A DNA stretch of 64,000 nt, taken from Tetrapyrgos nigripes (lineage: Eukaryota; Basidiomycota; Agaricomycetes; Agaricales; Campanellaceae). Positions 48,655 through 59,277 of the stretch are shown one piece after another. Location of the stretch: positions 496,001-560,000 of the forward strand of contig JAACJM010000012.1 of NCBI GenBank assembly GCA_013368315.1, written 5' to 3'. A program made the position numbers and the translations under genes. The number at the start of each line of letters is the position of its first letter. Position 1 is the first letter of the stretch. The notes below the pieces were generated by a model. That model did no database searches. It had not been told where the DNA came from and saw nothing but the letters and a program-made list of their open reading frames with translations.

Positions 48655-50887
48655 TCATCGTGTTGTGGCCTTCCTCTCTCGTTCTAATGTCGCCCTCAGT
48701 CTGAAAGCCTGCATCGTATTTCTCATGTTAATGGAGTGTTGCATAGTGGACAAAAAGAAAACACCCACCGCAGCCTCCTCTGGTCTCATCGCGCCTTTAG
48801 CCATATTATGCTTCCCGACTCGCAGTTTGGAACTCTTGGGCAATGCCAACGTCTTCGGGGTGTAGCTTTGCTTTTCGTCGAGGATAGCTTGACATTCTTC
48901 GTCCGTTGCTACACGGCCATCCAGTAGTGAGAAGAATTTGTGTCGAAGGACGGCTTTGATTTTCTCTAGTGAGTCCCCTGAGAACCACCCATCACGCTCC
49001 TGCAACCCCGTAAGCCGAAAATCCTGGTTTTAATGACTGAAATAACGAACATGGCACACTTCTCGGATTTCAGGGGCATTCTCAATCATATCTTTCAGCA
49101 TGGGATCCACGATGTCGCAGAGTTGGAAGGCAGCTGTCTCCTTTGTCAAAGTTTGACCGTCAAATACATGGGATGTCCTGGTAGAAATTCCAGTCAGCGC
49201 TATTATCATCATGAGGGACCTAGAGTGCTCACCTTCTCTCATCTTGATCTGTTTCAAGCGGATTGTTTGTGTTGGCTGCTGCACGCTCCTGGCGTCTGGT
49301 GATAACTGAAGGCCTGTTCATAGGATGACTTGCATTACGGAAATACAGCCGTTGATAGCTACATATAAATTTGAGTAGACATCAACCTGGGCCGAAGAAA
49401 TCACGTACAATCGAGCATTGGGGTCTTGTCTTGGATCATAGCCGAACCTCACCAAAGTGTCGCGCCAGGGACCATCTTGAAAATTGTAGCACACCAGTGG
49501 AAGAATTATTTTTGAGCTATATAATCTTCAAGTGTCCACTAATCAGGTAGTCAGAGAAACGCCTCACTTGTGGATTTCCCTAGCCACAGCAGGAGAGACT
49601 TGGTTGAATAACGACATTCGTGTCCACACTGGACGTTCTTCGAATAACTAAAGACAACGTGATATAGGAAGTCATGAAGAAAATTGAAACGGACCTCTTG
49701 CAATCTTTGAATGATGTTCACGTCGACTTGATCTCTCACACCCTCTACGTTTGGAGGAGGTTTATCAGGGACCTTGAGTTGCGATCAGCATCAGGCCACT
49801 AAGTTTAGAACAAAAAATACCGTAGTGTCAGTGAAAGCAATGGTGGCAGGTCCATAACCCTTCCAACGCATTCTGTTGATGAGTCTCTTTCTCTCCTCGC
49901 CTGTTTCGCCGTCAACCGAAACCGAAACAATTGAAGCTGGATTGGCTTTGAAACTGGCAGGCTGTCAACTACAGTTTTGACAAGCAGGAATCATTATACC
50001 CACTTGTATGCCTGTGAAATGGTCTGTCGACTGAGCAAAGGAGGCGGAAACAGTCGAAGATTGCTTTTCTCGGTTTGAACTGGTTCAGGTAGTGCGGATG
50101 ATGGGTTAGAAGCGGGGGTTTGAGGGCTATTTTGCTCTCCAAGTAGTCGTGGGTCCAGATTCATATCAAAATCGGTCTGAGGAGGCTTGGGCGATGGTGA
50201 AGGAGTGGGTTCGTTTGTGATGACATAGTCCTCTTTCTCTGGCGGAATTTTGTAGGAGCTAATGCTAGAAACTGGTATGAACTGTTATTTTGGAGTGTCT
50301 TCCGTGTGTCTGACCAAGTCACAGACCGTTCAGGGTGTCCATTGCAGAGCGTAGTTTGGTCAGAGGGTCATCGGCATCGGGTTGATACTGATAGTCCACC
50401 ATGCCTTAATATGTTTCAGTACATCACTGCCAGAAGGCCACTGAAACTGGTACGCACTGCGAAATCGTACAACTTTCGGTAGAACACCGACTGCTTCCGC
50501 CTTGTACTCTCCAACGATAGGATTTCCTGCGTTATCTTGTGCATTAGGATGCCTAATCTTCCGTTTCTTCTTTGTCACTTTAAAAAGAATACTGTTGGAC
50601 GCGACCACTTCTCCCGGAATAGGATGAGCAAAGGCATTATCAGGTCTTAGTCGTAGTTCGACCAAAGTTTCGGCTTTAGAGGCACCGCGACGAAAGGCTG
50701 CTTCCAGACTGGAGGGTCCTCCAAGAGATTGAATGGCTTTTGTTGCCGATTCGGGTCGGACATAACCTGGGTATTCGACAGAGTAGAACGGTACTGAGGG
50801 CAATGAATGGGGTTGGGCACCGCTGGGTGGAGTCACTAGAGCCGGAAAATTGAATTCGGGCGCTGAGCTTGTCGTTGCTGTCTGCAT
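48655..50887 (-). CDS. TFC1: Transcription factor IIIC subunit 5 (Tau95-like)
   Basis: The protein starts MQTATTSSAPEFNFPALVTP, with SLPSVPFYSVEYPGYVRPES, LGGPSSLEAAF and LELRLRPDNAFAHPIPGEVV-like sequence (PDNAFAHPIPGEVV is seen), the N-terminal hallmark of TFIIIC Tau95/GTF3C5. A Pro/Ser linker (NEPTPSPSPKPPQTD) follows, then RKRLINRMRWKGYGPATIAF, FDGQTLTKETAAFQLCDIVD and the HTH-like C-terminus ERDGWFSGDSLEKIKAVLRH, ending RERKATTR. Tau95 is the A-block-recognising part of TFIIIC, needed for Pol III transcription of tRNA genes. About ten introns; borders in the region 49000-50350 were only partly checked. The gene's 3' end is convergent with RPL29 (225 bp between stops). Confidence 0.88.
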
Positions 50888-51030
50888 TTTTCATTTATGG
50901 ACGGATAAAGATGGAAGTGCGAATTCAAGTGCAAGACGCGTCTCGTGTCTTTTTCGTCATTTACGGTCGTATTTTCGTGACTACTCTGTACACTATAGAT
51001 ATGAGTTGGAGTAGAGGTAACTTCTGAACA

Positions 51031-51554
51031 TTAATCCTTCTTAGGTGAGGGCAAATCCTTCATAATATCCATCATTTCTGTCACAACATTCTGGGCAACG
51101 GTTTCAAGAACGAATCAAATATAGACAAGTAGCACTGACGGACCTGGTTACTTAAATCTACCCCAGCTTTGTTAAACGCTTCTTGGAGTTTTAAACCCGC
51201 TGCTCTTACTTCTGAGTTCCAGGCTAGCTTCATCATCTGCATAGCACTTGGTTTTGTGGTCAAGTCAAAGCCTGGAAGTGAATGAGTTATTGGAATTCTG
51301 CCACCGTAGAACATAAGCATACCCTGGTTCTGTAAGACTTGACGAAATTCATTGATAGCTTCTAGTGCTTCAGGCGATGCTAAAAGCTTTTTGAACATGT
51401 CCGTGTTTTGCAGTCTGCTGTAAACCTGGTTGATATTAGGATCATCCTGAGCTTGCGTCCGCCAGGTAGTGGTAAAGGGACGGTGTATGATTGAGGCTCG
51501 TGGAAGGAAAGGCCTTGTTGAGCGCAGAGACGAGTATAGCAGCCGTATTGACAT
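51031..51554 (-). CDS. Mitochondrial hypothetical protein
   Basis: The likely start (ATG 51554) gives an Arg/Ser-rich mitochondrial targeting sequence (MSIRLLYSSLRSTRPFLPRA). The body is helical: DPNINQVYSRLQNTDMFKKL, SPEALEAINEFRQVLQNQGM, SAMQMMKLAWNSEVRAAGLK, FNKAGVDLSNQ, spliced by a standard intron to NVVTEMMDIMKDLPSPKKD. An ATG further upstream at 51623 is in frame but would overlap the first exon of the divergent PSF3 gene, so the internal ATG is preferred. About 155 residues. I do not recognise a named family; a soluble matrix or inner-membrane-associated role is likely from the presequence. Confidence 0.7.
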
Positions 51555-51595
51555 GGTGTGACGCAGAGAGAGTTGGACGCGTGAGGCCGCGACGC

Positions 51596-52475
51596 ATGGC
51601 ATTGGACAACGACTACTTCTCAATAGATGCTATCCTCGCTGAAAACCAGGTATTTCTCTCTACGTTTACATGGACATCCTGCTGAACCACCATAGAAATT
51701 CCAATGTACCTTCAAACAAGACATCCCTGATATGGGACACCTAGGAGGCGGCTCAGAACGCGACGTGCGTCTTCTCAGTCTTTCACAGAGTTTTCGACTT
51801 ACTCGACGTGTAGATACGCGCCCAAAACAAGCGTCAGATACCGGTTTGGCTGGCATACACCATCGTGTACTCGTGGGTGTCTGAAGCCGCTGCTGAGTGG
51901 CAAATCTTTCTAAACTAACACAGAGACTGGGCCGATTTTGACATACCGGTTGCGTTTGGTCCCAAAGTTAGAAACGCCTTAAAAGCAGAATATCGCAGCG
52001 TTCGTTTGTCCAATCTGATTGGAGCAGGTGGTTCGTGGTATGGCTTTGGAAAGACTGTAATGGATATGTGCGTCCTATAAACGCGTCTTCTCTTTGTGGT
52101 ATATTCACCAACTGTTTTCTAGACTTAGCGACGAACAAGGTCAAATGCTATCCGATATGTTGACTACAGTATGTTTTCGTCTATATTTCCACAATGCGCT
52201 GCTCAAGCTCCAGCAGACTTTCAAAGGACGTCTTATTGAAGTCATCGACCAAGCCCAACACTTCGCTGCCCTTGGACCTGTAGGTGCATCAGGAAATACA
52301 GGAGATTCTTCACAGGCGTTTCGTGAAGGATTAGACACAACAGAACGGGAACGTAGGTGCTCCTTTTGTCGATAACTATTCATGCATTCATGTCATCGCA
52401 GTGTTTACTTTGGCCCAAGAGAGCTCCAAGAGGATAAAGCGCTGGTTCGAAGAAAGTGAACGGTCGAAACGATGA
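51596..52475 (+). CDS. PSF3: GINS complex subunit Psf3
   Basis: The protein starts MALDNDYFSIDAILAENQ and splices to KFQCTFKQDIPDMGHLGGGS, then IRAQNKRQIPVWLAYTIVYS, DWADFDIPVAFGPKVRNALK, LIGAGGSWYGFGKTVMDI and, in the last exons, TFKGRLIEVIDQAQHFAALG and SSKRIKRWFEESERSKR. N-terminal D-D/N-Y-F-S-I-D-x-I-L and the Y-x-F-G-x-x-L/V region are Psf3 hallmarks. GINS couples Cdc45 and MCM2-7 in the replicative helicase. Length about 190 residues is normal. At least six introns. The gene is squeezed between two minus-strand genes: 41 bp separate its ATG from the upstream ATG, and 1 bp separates its stop from the PKR1 stop. Confidence 0.93.
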
Positions 52476-52476
52476 A

Positions 52477-52831
52477 CTAGGATATCTTCAATTTCTGGTC
52501 TTTGGTGTCAGCTCCTTCCTTTTCCCCTGGTTGTATCGGGGTGTTCTTGAGTTCATAGATAAACCTGTAACATGTAAATGTGACTTTTGTACATTTGAAG
52601 TGCTGTTTTCGCTCACCATTTGACGCTTGCCCATAACGCCAATTCGATAGCGACAAGTGCGACAAAGTGTATGCTTTTGGTGATGAAGAAGAGACCAAGC
52701 AGGATGACGAAGAGTGCTGCGAACGCGCCGTCCAAAATGAGCAGGAAAGTTGGATGCAAGGAGGATCCGGGGGTTAATATGTTGGAAAAGAAGGACAAGG
52801 AGTCCGTTTCAGTGCTGGTTGTGTCCGTCAT
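52477..52831 (-). CDS. PKR1: ER membrane protein Pkr1 (V-ATPase assembly factor)
   Basis: Two exons give about 103 residues: MTDTTSTETDSLSFFSNILT, then PGSSLHPTFLLILDGAFAAL (first hydrophobic helix), IHFVALVAIELALWASVKW (second helix) and, after an intron, FIYELKNTPIQPGEKEG. The motif F-x-N-I-L-T-P-G-S-S-L-H-P-T-F and the W-A-S-V-K-W end are typical of fungal Pkr1, needed for assembly of the V-ATPase Vo sector in the ER. A longer reading through an upstream TTG is not needed; ATG 52831 is used. Its start is 46 bp from the MDM10 ATG, on the opposite strand. Confidence 0.9.
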
Positions 52832-52877
52832 CGCGGTCGACGTTACCAAAGAAGAAGTGGCTTACTAAGCCTATCAA

Positions 52878-54406
52878 ATGCACCCTTTTACATCTTATGT
52901 TCTTCGAAAGTACTACAAAGCGACTGGCTGGAATGAAGACAATCTCTTCACAAATTTGACGCGTTCTTCAGATGGTAAATTTGCTAGACTCTTCTAGTGA
53001 ACAACGTTCACATATTTCCTTCCAGCAATCCTCGACTTCAATGTCCCCAAAGGACTTCACCTTTCACTCTCGAAATCTCCCAATGCCTGGTTCAAGACCA
53101 CCTATTCTATGAACGCTATGCCATCTCTGAACGGCTCAGTAGGCTACATATTCACATCTTGTGAATTAGACGTCCAAAACTCTGGAGACGTACGCTTCAA
53201 GGATATAACCGAACGTTTCAGAGTCTATGACCAGGCTCGCAGACCTGAGGGCAAGGGAGAGGAATGGCTTGCTGGAGAACGTGTGGATACGCGTGGTATG
53301 TTGATATTTGCTCTCTCTGAACGTCTCGTGTAACAGTGATATTCTCGTACGTACAGACTACCTGTTATACGGCCGTCTATACATACCTACAGGACGACTA
53401 GACGCCTTATACTCTACCCGACTGTCTCCTACTTTACAGGCCGTCGTAGCTGCCATCTCAGATCCTCCGACACTAAAGCCAGAGCTTGGAGCTCGGTCCA
53501 ATGTCAGTAACCTTATGGTTTCATTGCAACACGATGTAGGCAAATGGTGTACGGAATATACCTGGAGTGCGGAAGATGAAATGTGGGGTATCAAATTCCT
53601 CCATAACTTTGGCAAGGTGGGAGGACTCGTTGTAGACCCTTCCTCGGACGATTCGACCACGTCAAGTCGTATAAAACGGGTGGATGAAGAAGACCCTGTG
53701 GAAGGTGGTTTACGGGGTCGTTTGTCTGCCGGTGCAGAATTCTATGTAAGCGCTAAGGAGAAGAGTGCCGGAGGTAAGTGTATTTTTGACGTATCTCGAT
53801 GTTGGCTTTCTAAAAGAATTGTTTATTCAGTATCCACTGGGATACGATTTTCAACACTACCTGACGCGACACCACCTACATACCAGATATCTGCGAACTC
53901 ATCTTCACCCCTCGCATCTTCCTCGTCATCAAAATCCCTTCATTCACAGCCTCCTACAACGATAACTGCTCTATTCAACCCGATGCTCGGTCACCTTTCT
54001 GGTGCCTATTCAGCTCGCGTCTCAAAAGACCTTTCCTTGTCTTCAAGATTTGATTTTAATGTGTATAGTTACGAGAGCGAGTGGACGATGGGTGCTGAAT
54101 ACTGGATGCGGAGACATCCCTCGGATGATCTGGACGACGGTTCACAACGGACACCCGTAGAAGAAGAGACGACAAAGAGGGAAATACAAGGGGTTTTCAA
54201 AGCCCGTGCTTCAACGAGCAATGTAAGCATTACTCCTCGTATTTCCGAAGAAGACACTCAGACCCGTTATTCAGAACGTTTCTATCATGTGGGAGGGCCG
54301 CATACGAAGTATGCTGGTTAGTTTAGGAGTGGTTTCTGACTTTTCCAACCGTCTTAAACCAATCAAAGCTGTCGGAGTAGAATTATCTTACTTTAGCTCG
54401 GAGTAA
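52878..54406 (+). CDS. MDM10: Mitochondrial outer membrane protein Mdm10
   Basis: The protein starts [20 protein letters not shown] and carries [50 protein letters not shown] and long beta-strand-like segments ([20 protein letters not shown]), ending, after a final intron (donor after ARASTSN, acceptor before [12 protein letters not shown]), with [20 protein letters not shown] and YFSSE. A frame reading through that intron stops at 54321 and is not the real end. Mdm10 is a 19-strand-type beta-barrel shared by ERMES (ER-mitochondria lipid transfer) and the SAM complex. An intron near 53774-53830 removes a spurious stretch. The final beta-signal region VELSYFSS is as expected. Confidence 0.92.
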
Positions 54407-54625
54407 TGTCATAAACAGGTCTTATCATTCCAGGTAGTCTGCAGTAGTACATTTCACGAGTATTTAACCAAGCAATAGATATAGGTTGTATGATATACTA
54501 CATAGAACAGATATTTGAAAGCACTATGAACACAGAACGAAGATATGAAACAAGGGTATAGAGCTAACGATAGATATGGGATTAAAAGTCTCAAAGATTG
54601 TTTGAACAGATAAAAGAGGAAAGAA

Positions 54626-56542
54626 TCAGTCTTTCGTAGACAAACTTACAGCAGTCCTAGAGGGAGAAGGTGATAATGATGCGCCGCCAATAGTCCTAGC
54701 TAGTCTGGAAATCGCATCGCCAGTAATGATGGGTCGAGAACTATGAGTCCGATGATGCCCTGATGCGGCACCTGCAGGTGGAGAGGAATGTGTTCGAGCA
54801 TGGTAGCTTTGGTCATGTCCATTTCGAGGGGTCGAGAATCCCGATCGCGAAAAGCGGTTGTTTCCGTGAGCTGGTGCACTATGAAGGAAAGAAGGTGGTC
54901 GGCCAACAGTGTGTGCCCTGTTGTGTGTGAAATTCCGTGGTGGGGGGAACACTGGGCGAGCATTTCCCTTCATGTCCAAAGTAGAATCAGAGTGAGCAGC
55001 CGGTGCATGAATGGAGGATTGTAGCCCCTCATTGAAGTCATCGGTAGCAGTGGAATTCTTTTCTTCTTTCTTCTCCTCTTCTTTCTCCTGCTTCTCCACT
55101 TCCTTCTCTTCCTGCTTCACCTCCGTTGAAATGTCCTCCGATTTGATAGGAGCATGCTCTGTCTTTTGAGTTTGCTGGACAGGTTTAGCTTCCTCTGCCG
55201 ACTTGGCATTCACCTGAACAGGTTTGACATTGGATTTATCCGACTGTGGGTGCCTTAATGCAGGGTTACGGATAGGTGTGACTCCACGTCTATGGTTCGG
55301 TACCAATGAAGTGTCGGCAAAGACAGGTTTGGGAGGTAGAGAAGGGTGGGGATGTACACGCTTGGTGGGAGAATGAGACGGTGCTTTGGTTACAGGTTCT
55401 GTTGTCACCAAAAAACTAGGTTTCTTGGCGGGGTTTGCATCCGTCTCTGAGCCAATCTGCTCTTTGGCAGGAGGATGCTCTGGTAACGGGCCAACCGTAG
55501 TTGGCAGAGATTGAGCATCCTTCTCGGGAGTGTCTGGTTTGAATGGTTCGGGTAACGATCTAAGACCCTCCACCATGATAGGCGAAATGGTGTCCTTGTT
55601 GCCCGTCTCACCATTGCCGCAGTCTAATTTGGAAGCGGTGTTGGAAGCGGTGGGAACACCCCAGTCATCTAGATCGGGCAAGCTGTCGTCGTCGTCGCCA
55701 GCCCAGTCAATGTGACTTCCGGGAGTCGAAGGTCGGTCCATCGCAACGGCTCTAACCCGTTCAACCAGAGCATCGATGTCGGTTCGTAAATCGTGCGCGG
55801 TGGGGGTAGACAAATGAGGAGGGGCATCTTTGAGAAGAGGAGCAGTATGAGGGGGCTGTGGTAAACGTTTGCTGCCATTTTGAGAATGAGTGCGAAGTAG
55901 ATTTTGGTCTAGGGGAGGAGGAATGTTGGATTTGAGACCTGCAGTGGCTGGGGCTCTAGATGAGCCATTCTGAGATCGGCGACGGTGATTAGGGGGGCGA
56001 GCAGATTTGGGAGTAGGTGGAGCATCAGCAGCGGCGGATGTTGTCGGAGGAAGGACTATAGACGGGATTGAACGGGTAGAGGAGCGCCTAGAGGACGATT
56101 TTGATTTCTGGGTAGATGATGAAGGAGCGGGTTTGTCTGAGAGATTGGAAACCGAAGGAACAGCAGGCTCGGGCTGTTTAATCTCAGGTTTCTCGACTGG
56201 CGGTTTCACCGATGTTTGTTCAACAGGTTTAGTGGCAGACTTGTCAGGTTTTGAGGCAGATTTGGGGGCAGAAGGGGCTGCCGACTTTGCTGGAGCAGGC
56301 TTGTCTGCCTGCGGTGGGTTGGACACAATTCGAGGAGTGCCAGCACCACGCCCGCCACCACGCCCGCCACGTCCTCCTCTTCCACTGCCTCTGCCGCCTC
56401 CTCCCCGTTTGCCTTTGGTGAGGCCACTGAATGCCGTCGATGGATCCTCAGATCTAGCCCAATCCCTGGTGCGCGAGTTGGAAGGTGTACCATCCGCTGA
56501 CGAGTTGAATGTGTTTCTCTGTACCGGGGGAGAGGTGGCCAT
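54626..56542 (-). CDS. RGG-box, Ser/Pro-rich hypothetical protein
   Basis: A single 638-codon exon. After MATSPPVQRNTFNSSADGTP comes a strong Arg-Gly box (RGSGRGGRGGRGGGRGAG, residues about 50-70), which suggests RNA binding and arginine methylation. The rest is Lys/Pro/Ser/Thr-rich and disordered. One island, DIDALVERVRAVAMDRPSTP then SHIDWAGDDDDSLPDLDDWG, is acidic and looks conserved: a short helix followed by an acidic W-containing motif, perhaps a binding site for a partner. A long Glu/Lys run (residues about 480-500) follows. No catalytic domain. A role in translation or mRNP regulation is inferred from the RGG box only. Confidence 0.78.
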   Translation of the reverse strand: MATSPPVQRNTFNSSADGTPSNSRTRDWARSEDPSTAFSGLTKGKRGGGGRGSGRGGRGGRGGGRGAGTPRIVSNPPQADKPAPAKSAAPSAPKSASKPDKSATKPVEQTSVKPPVEKPEIKQPEPAVPSVSNLSDKPAPSSSTQKSKSSSRRSSTRSIPSIVLPPTTSAAADAPPTPKSARPPNHRRRSQNGSSRAPATAGLKSNIPPPLDQNLLRTHSQNGSKRLPQPPHTAPLLKDAPPHLSTPTAHDLRTDIDALVERVRAVAMDRPSTPGSHIDWAGDDDDSLPDLDDWGVPTASNTASKLDCGNGETGNKDTISPIMVEGLRSLPEPFKPDTPEKDAQSLPTTVGPLPEHPPAKEQIGSETDANPAKKPSFLVTTEPVTKAPSHSPTKRVHPHPSLPPKPVFADTSLVPNHRRGVTPIRNPALRHPQSDKSNVKPVQVNAKSAEEAKPVQQTQKTEHAPIKSEDISTEVKQEEKEVEKQEKEEEKKEEKNSTATDDFNEGLQSSIHAPAAHSDSTLDMKGNARPVFPPPRNFTHNRAHTVGRPPSFLHSAPAHGNNRFSRSGFSTPRNGHDQSYHARTHSSPPAGAASGHHRTHSSRPIITGDAISRLARTIGGASLSPSPSRTAVSLSTKD

Positions 56543-56708
56543 GAAACTCGGAATATCCTAAAGGAAGAGATGAGGATAATAGTAGGAGACAAAGGATGAA
56601 CTGACCTTGGCACAGAATGAGAATGAGAAAAGTCGAGTCGAGGGTGGAAAGGAGTTGTGTCGTAAATCACCTTTAACGTCACGTTTTTCTTTTCGGTCTA
56701 CCATCATC

Positions 56709-57047
56709 ATGTCCAAGGCATCCCAACCAGAACTCAAAAAGGTCTGCATCTTCACTCATTTGTTTGATTCACAATTTTTAACACCGATTGCAGTTTATGG
56801 ACAAAAAGCTGTTCGTCCACCTACAGGGTGGCCGCAAAGTCAGTGGTACTTTGCGTGGATATGATCTCTTCTTGAATCTTGTCATCGACAACGCACTGGA
56901 GGAAACAACGCCAGCTCAAAAGCACCCGATAGGCACCGTTGTAAGTTATCATGCAAACCTTTTGCTCGAGGCTCTCACTTATCGTCATTTCAGGTCATTC
57001 GAGGCAGTAGCGTAACGTCCATGGAAGTGATGGAAGCTGTTCGGTAG
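56709..57047 (+). CDS. SMX2: Small nuclear ribonucleoprotein G (SmG)
   Basis: Three exons join MSKASQPELKK, FMDKKLFVHLQGGRKVSGTL...HPIGTV and VIRGSSVTSMEVMEAVR. The Sm1 motif (LQGGRKVSGTLRGYDLFLNL with the following V-I-D) and the Sm2 motif (VIRG-S-S-V) are complete, and the 77-residue length fits SmG. The protein is part of the heptameric Sm ring on U1, U2, U4 and U5 snRNAs. The very short first exon (33 nt) and two introns of about 50 nt follow the local pattern. LSm7 was considered; the KKFMDKKLFVHLQGGR-type start and short length favour SmG. Confidence 0.95.
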
Positions 57048-57417
57048 TCTGTGCGAGACCCACATGCCTTTTGGCAGCTGTAACATATGTTCGTCCATTT
57101 ACCTTGCTGTACTTGGCTTGCTCTGGTCGCTGAAATCATATCTATCAAGTTGTACCATCTTGTCTGCGGAGTGAATGCTAGCCTCCTTGAGACTAAGATA
57201 GCGATTGGAACGTCTCGGAGTGGGTAATCAGAACGATGTGTTATTCTGCTAGGACATCTGTAGCACCAGTGTCAGTCTGTAAAGTACTATAGTAGAACCT
57301 TTGTCCAAACTTGTTACCGAGTCAGAACGCGTAAGAAACCTCGCAGTCACGTGCGGCGCGTAGAATTTTTTGGAGGTGTCCGTCGACGTCGACGTTGCTG
57401 GCGTCCATTACGGCGGC

Positions 57418-59277
57418 ATGCTCCTTCTCAACTGGCTTCTGCCCCCAATGTCAAGGGCTCTTCGACGCACACTCACTTTCCACCGACATTCCTCCGCCAT
57501 GGCTCTTCCTTCCGACTTGCAAGACCTCATTTCCTCTGCCAACACTCATTCTACCCATTCTCTGCAGCACCACGAAAAGTTCCAGGCTCTCCATTCCTCT
57601 CTCAACGAAGAAGATGTACAACCTGGGAAAGTGTGGCTAGACTATGTCGGTCTACTCAATTCTGTGGGATACGAACATTTGGATCTCTCTATACACCAAG
57701 AAGTACTAAGAAAGTGCACATTGTACTCTCGAAAACTCCGCGACATCTCGAATCATCGACTTCGCACCGGTCACGACCCACTCCAGATATTACCCGAAAG
57801 TCGTTTCCGGACCATCATTCGTAACATTCACGCGTCCGGGATGAAACCTTCCATCCACGACTACAATTTCGTTTTGGAACAATTTGCTGCTGTAGGGCAT
57901 CACAAAGGAGCCATGCAGGTCTTTGAAGAGCTCACCAAGCACTCGATACCCCAGCAGAGGTCATTCGGCTTTTGTCTTCAGGCTATTGCCCATCGCTTGT
58001 CGATCACAATCAATCCGTCGAAAAGGCCACCATTACTCGTGCAAGCACGGGCCATGATGTCGGAGTTGATGGGCAACATGCAAAAATACTCGGTCCCATT
58101 CTCCAACATAAACTTGGACTTCACTATGCGGATTCTGAAGGAGACGTCGGACTTGGCAGGATTCGAGTCTCTGTTGAAGCAAGGATATGGCATTGATATG
58201 GCATACCCTGACCGCCCTGCACTGGAGCTGTCTGGGGCGCCATCGGTTTTTGGTGCAGATTCAGTTCCTGTCGAGCCAGTGCAGTTCTCTGTGTCAACAC
58301 TGAACGCCGTCGTGGACATGTACGGCTCAGCTGGGAACATATCTCGGATGGTGCAAGCATTCGAGGTTCTCGCTGTTCCCTTACCCGCAGCCCAACAACA
58401 CTTCTTCTCCTCCTTCGAAGATGACGACGATTTTGGCGTCGCTTCCAAGTCTTCCACCGCATCTTTCACTCCCCATGCGCAGCCGAACTCGAAAACCCTC
58501 AAGATCATGCTGAAGCATCTGGCCAAGGCCGATCACTTTCAGCTCATGCGTCATTACATTCTAGTGGCCTTGGAGCTGGATCGAGCCGTCGACCGCCAGA
58601 CACGCGTCAATGTGGTCACCAGCCGTGGTTACCACCACGTACCATCTCCGCATTTTGCTGTAGACAAAGCCATGTTTGCTGCCTGCGTAACCAAGTCAGG
58701 TGTAGCGAAAAGGTCAGCCTTCATGAGGTGGCTTGAAGCGAGGCTTCGCGTGATAATTAGGAAGAAGAAGAACGACTTGGAATTTTACAAAAATCACGCG
58801 AGGGGTGCTTGGAGGAGGAACAAACTTCCTTCTGGGACTCCTCCCTCGGAAAAGTCAGGCTCGAACGCCTTGTCTACATCCGAGCTGAAACCTGTGCAGA
58901 TATATTTCCGTGGTCATCGTTGGCGAGTATTCAATGTCGAGGACAAGGTCTCATTTCACCACGGTCCACCTCCCCGTCCTCCCCCCTCCAAACCTCTTAA
59001 TCTATACATTCACAATCGCCACCTTGAGAAGACCATCAAGGAGCTGGAGGGGCTAAGAGAGCGACTGGAAAGAATCAAAGCTCGCAAGCATGACAGGGTT
59101 AAAGACCGTCTGGGACGACGGGTTTGGGGCCGCAAGGATATATACCTCTCCAACGGTGGAGATAGAAGAGGACGAGTCTCGCGGCAGCGTTGGCGCGAGA
59201 TTGTAAATTATAAGCCTAGAGAGATGGACGCCAAAGATGCTAGGTCTGCAGAAATGGCTGCGTATCAGGGTACCTGA
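57418..59277 (+). CDS. Pentatricopeptide-repeat-like mitochondrial protein
   Basis: A single intronless frame of about 620 residues. The start (MLLLNWLLPPMSRALRRTLT) gives a basic, Ser/Arg-rich presequence; the open frame upstream begins only with TTG. Helical-repeat segments include SRFRTIIRNIHASGMKPSIH, YNFVLEQFAAVGHHKGAMQV, FEELTKHSIPQQRSF and STLNAVVDMYGSAGNISRMV, each with the two-helix PPR pattern (Y-N/T-x-V/L...G-x-x-x-x-A...F). The C-terminal third is very basic with a coiled coil (LEKTIKELEGLRERLERIKA). PPR proteins bind organellar RNA for stability, processing or translation. The specific target cannot be told. Lack of introns is unusual here. Confidence 0.78.
   Translation: MLLLNWLLPPMSRALRRTLTFHRHSSAMALPSDLQDLISSANTHSTHSLQHHEKFQALHSSLNEEDVQPGKVWLDYVGLLNSVGYEHLDLSIHQEVLRKCTLYSRKLRDISNHRLRTGHDPLQILPESRFRTIIRNIHASGMKPSIHDYNFVLEQFAAVGHHKGAMQVFEELTKHSIPQQRSFGFCLQAIAHRLSITINPSKRPPLLVQARAMMSELMGNMQKYSVPFSNINLDFTMRILKETSDLAGFESLLKQGYGIDMAYPDRPALELSGAPSVFGADSVPVEPVQFSVSTLNAVVDMYGSAGNISRMVQAFEVLAVPLPAAQQHFFSSFEDDDDFGVASKSSTASFTPHAQPNSKTLKIMLKHLAKADHFQLMRHYILVALELDRAVDRQTRVNVVTSRGYHHVPSPHFAVDKAMFAACVTKSGVAKRSAFMRWLEARLRVIIRKKKNDLEFYKNHARGAWRRNKLPSGTPPSEKSGSNALSTSELKPVQIYFRGHRWRVFNVEDKVSFHHGPPPRPPPSKPLNLYIHNRHLEKTIKELEGLRERLERIKARKHDRVKDRLGRRVWGRKDIYLSNGGDRRGRVSRQRWREIVNYKPREMDAKDARSAEMAAYQGT

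Noticed and set aside
54240..54321. Stop at 54321 as the end of MDM10
   Set aside because: It is inside an intron; the spliced frame continues to the conserved Mdm10 end at 54406.
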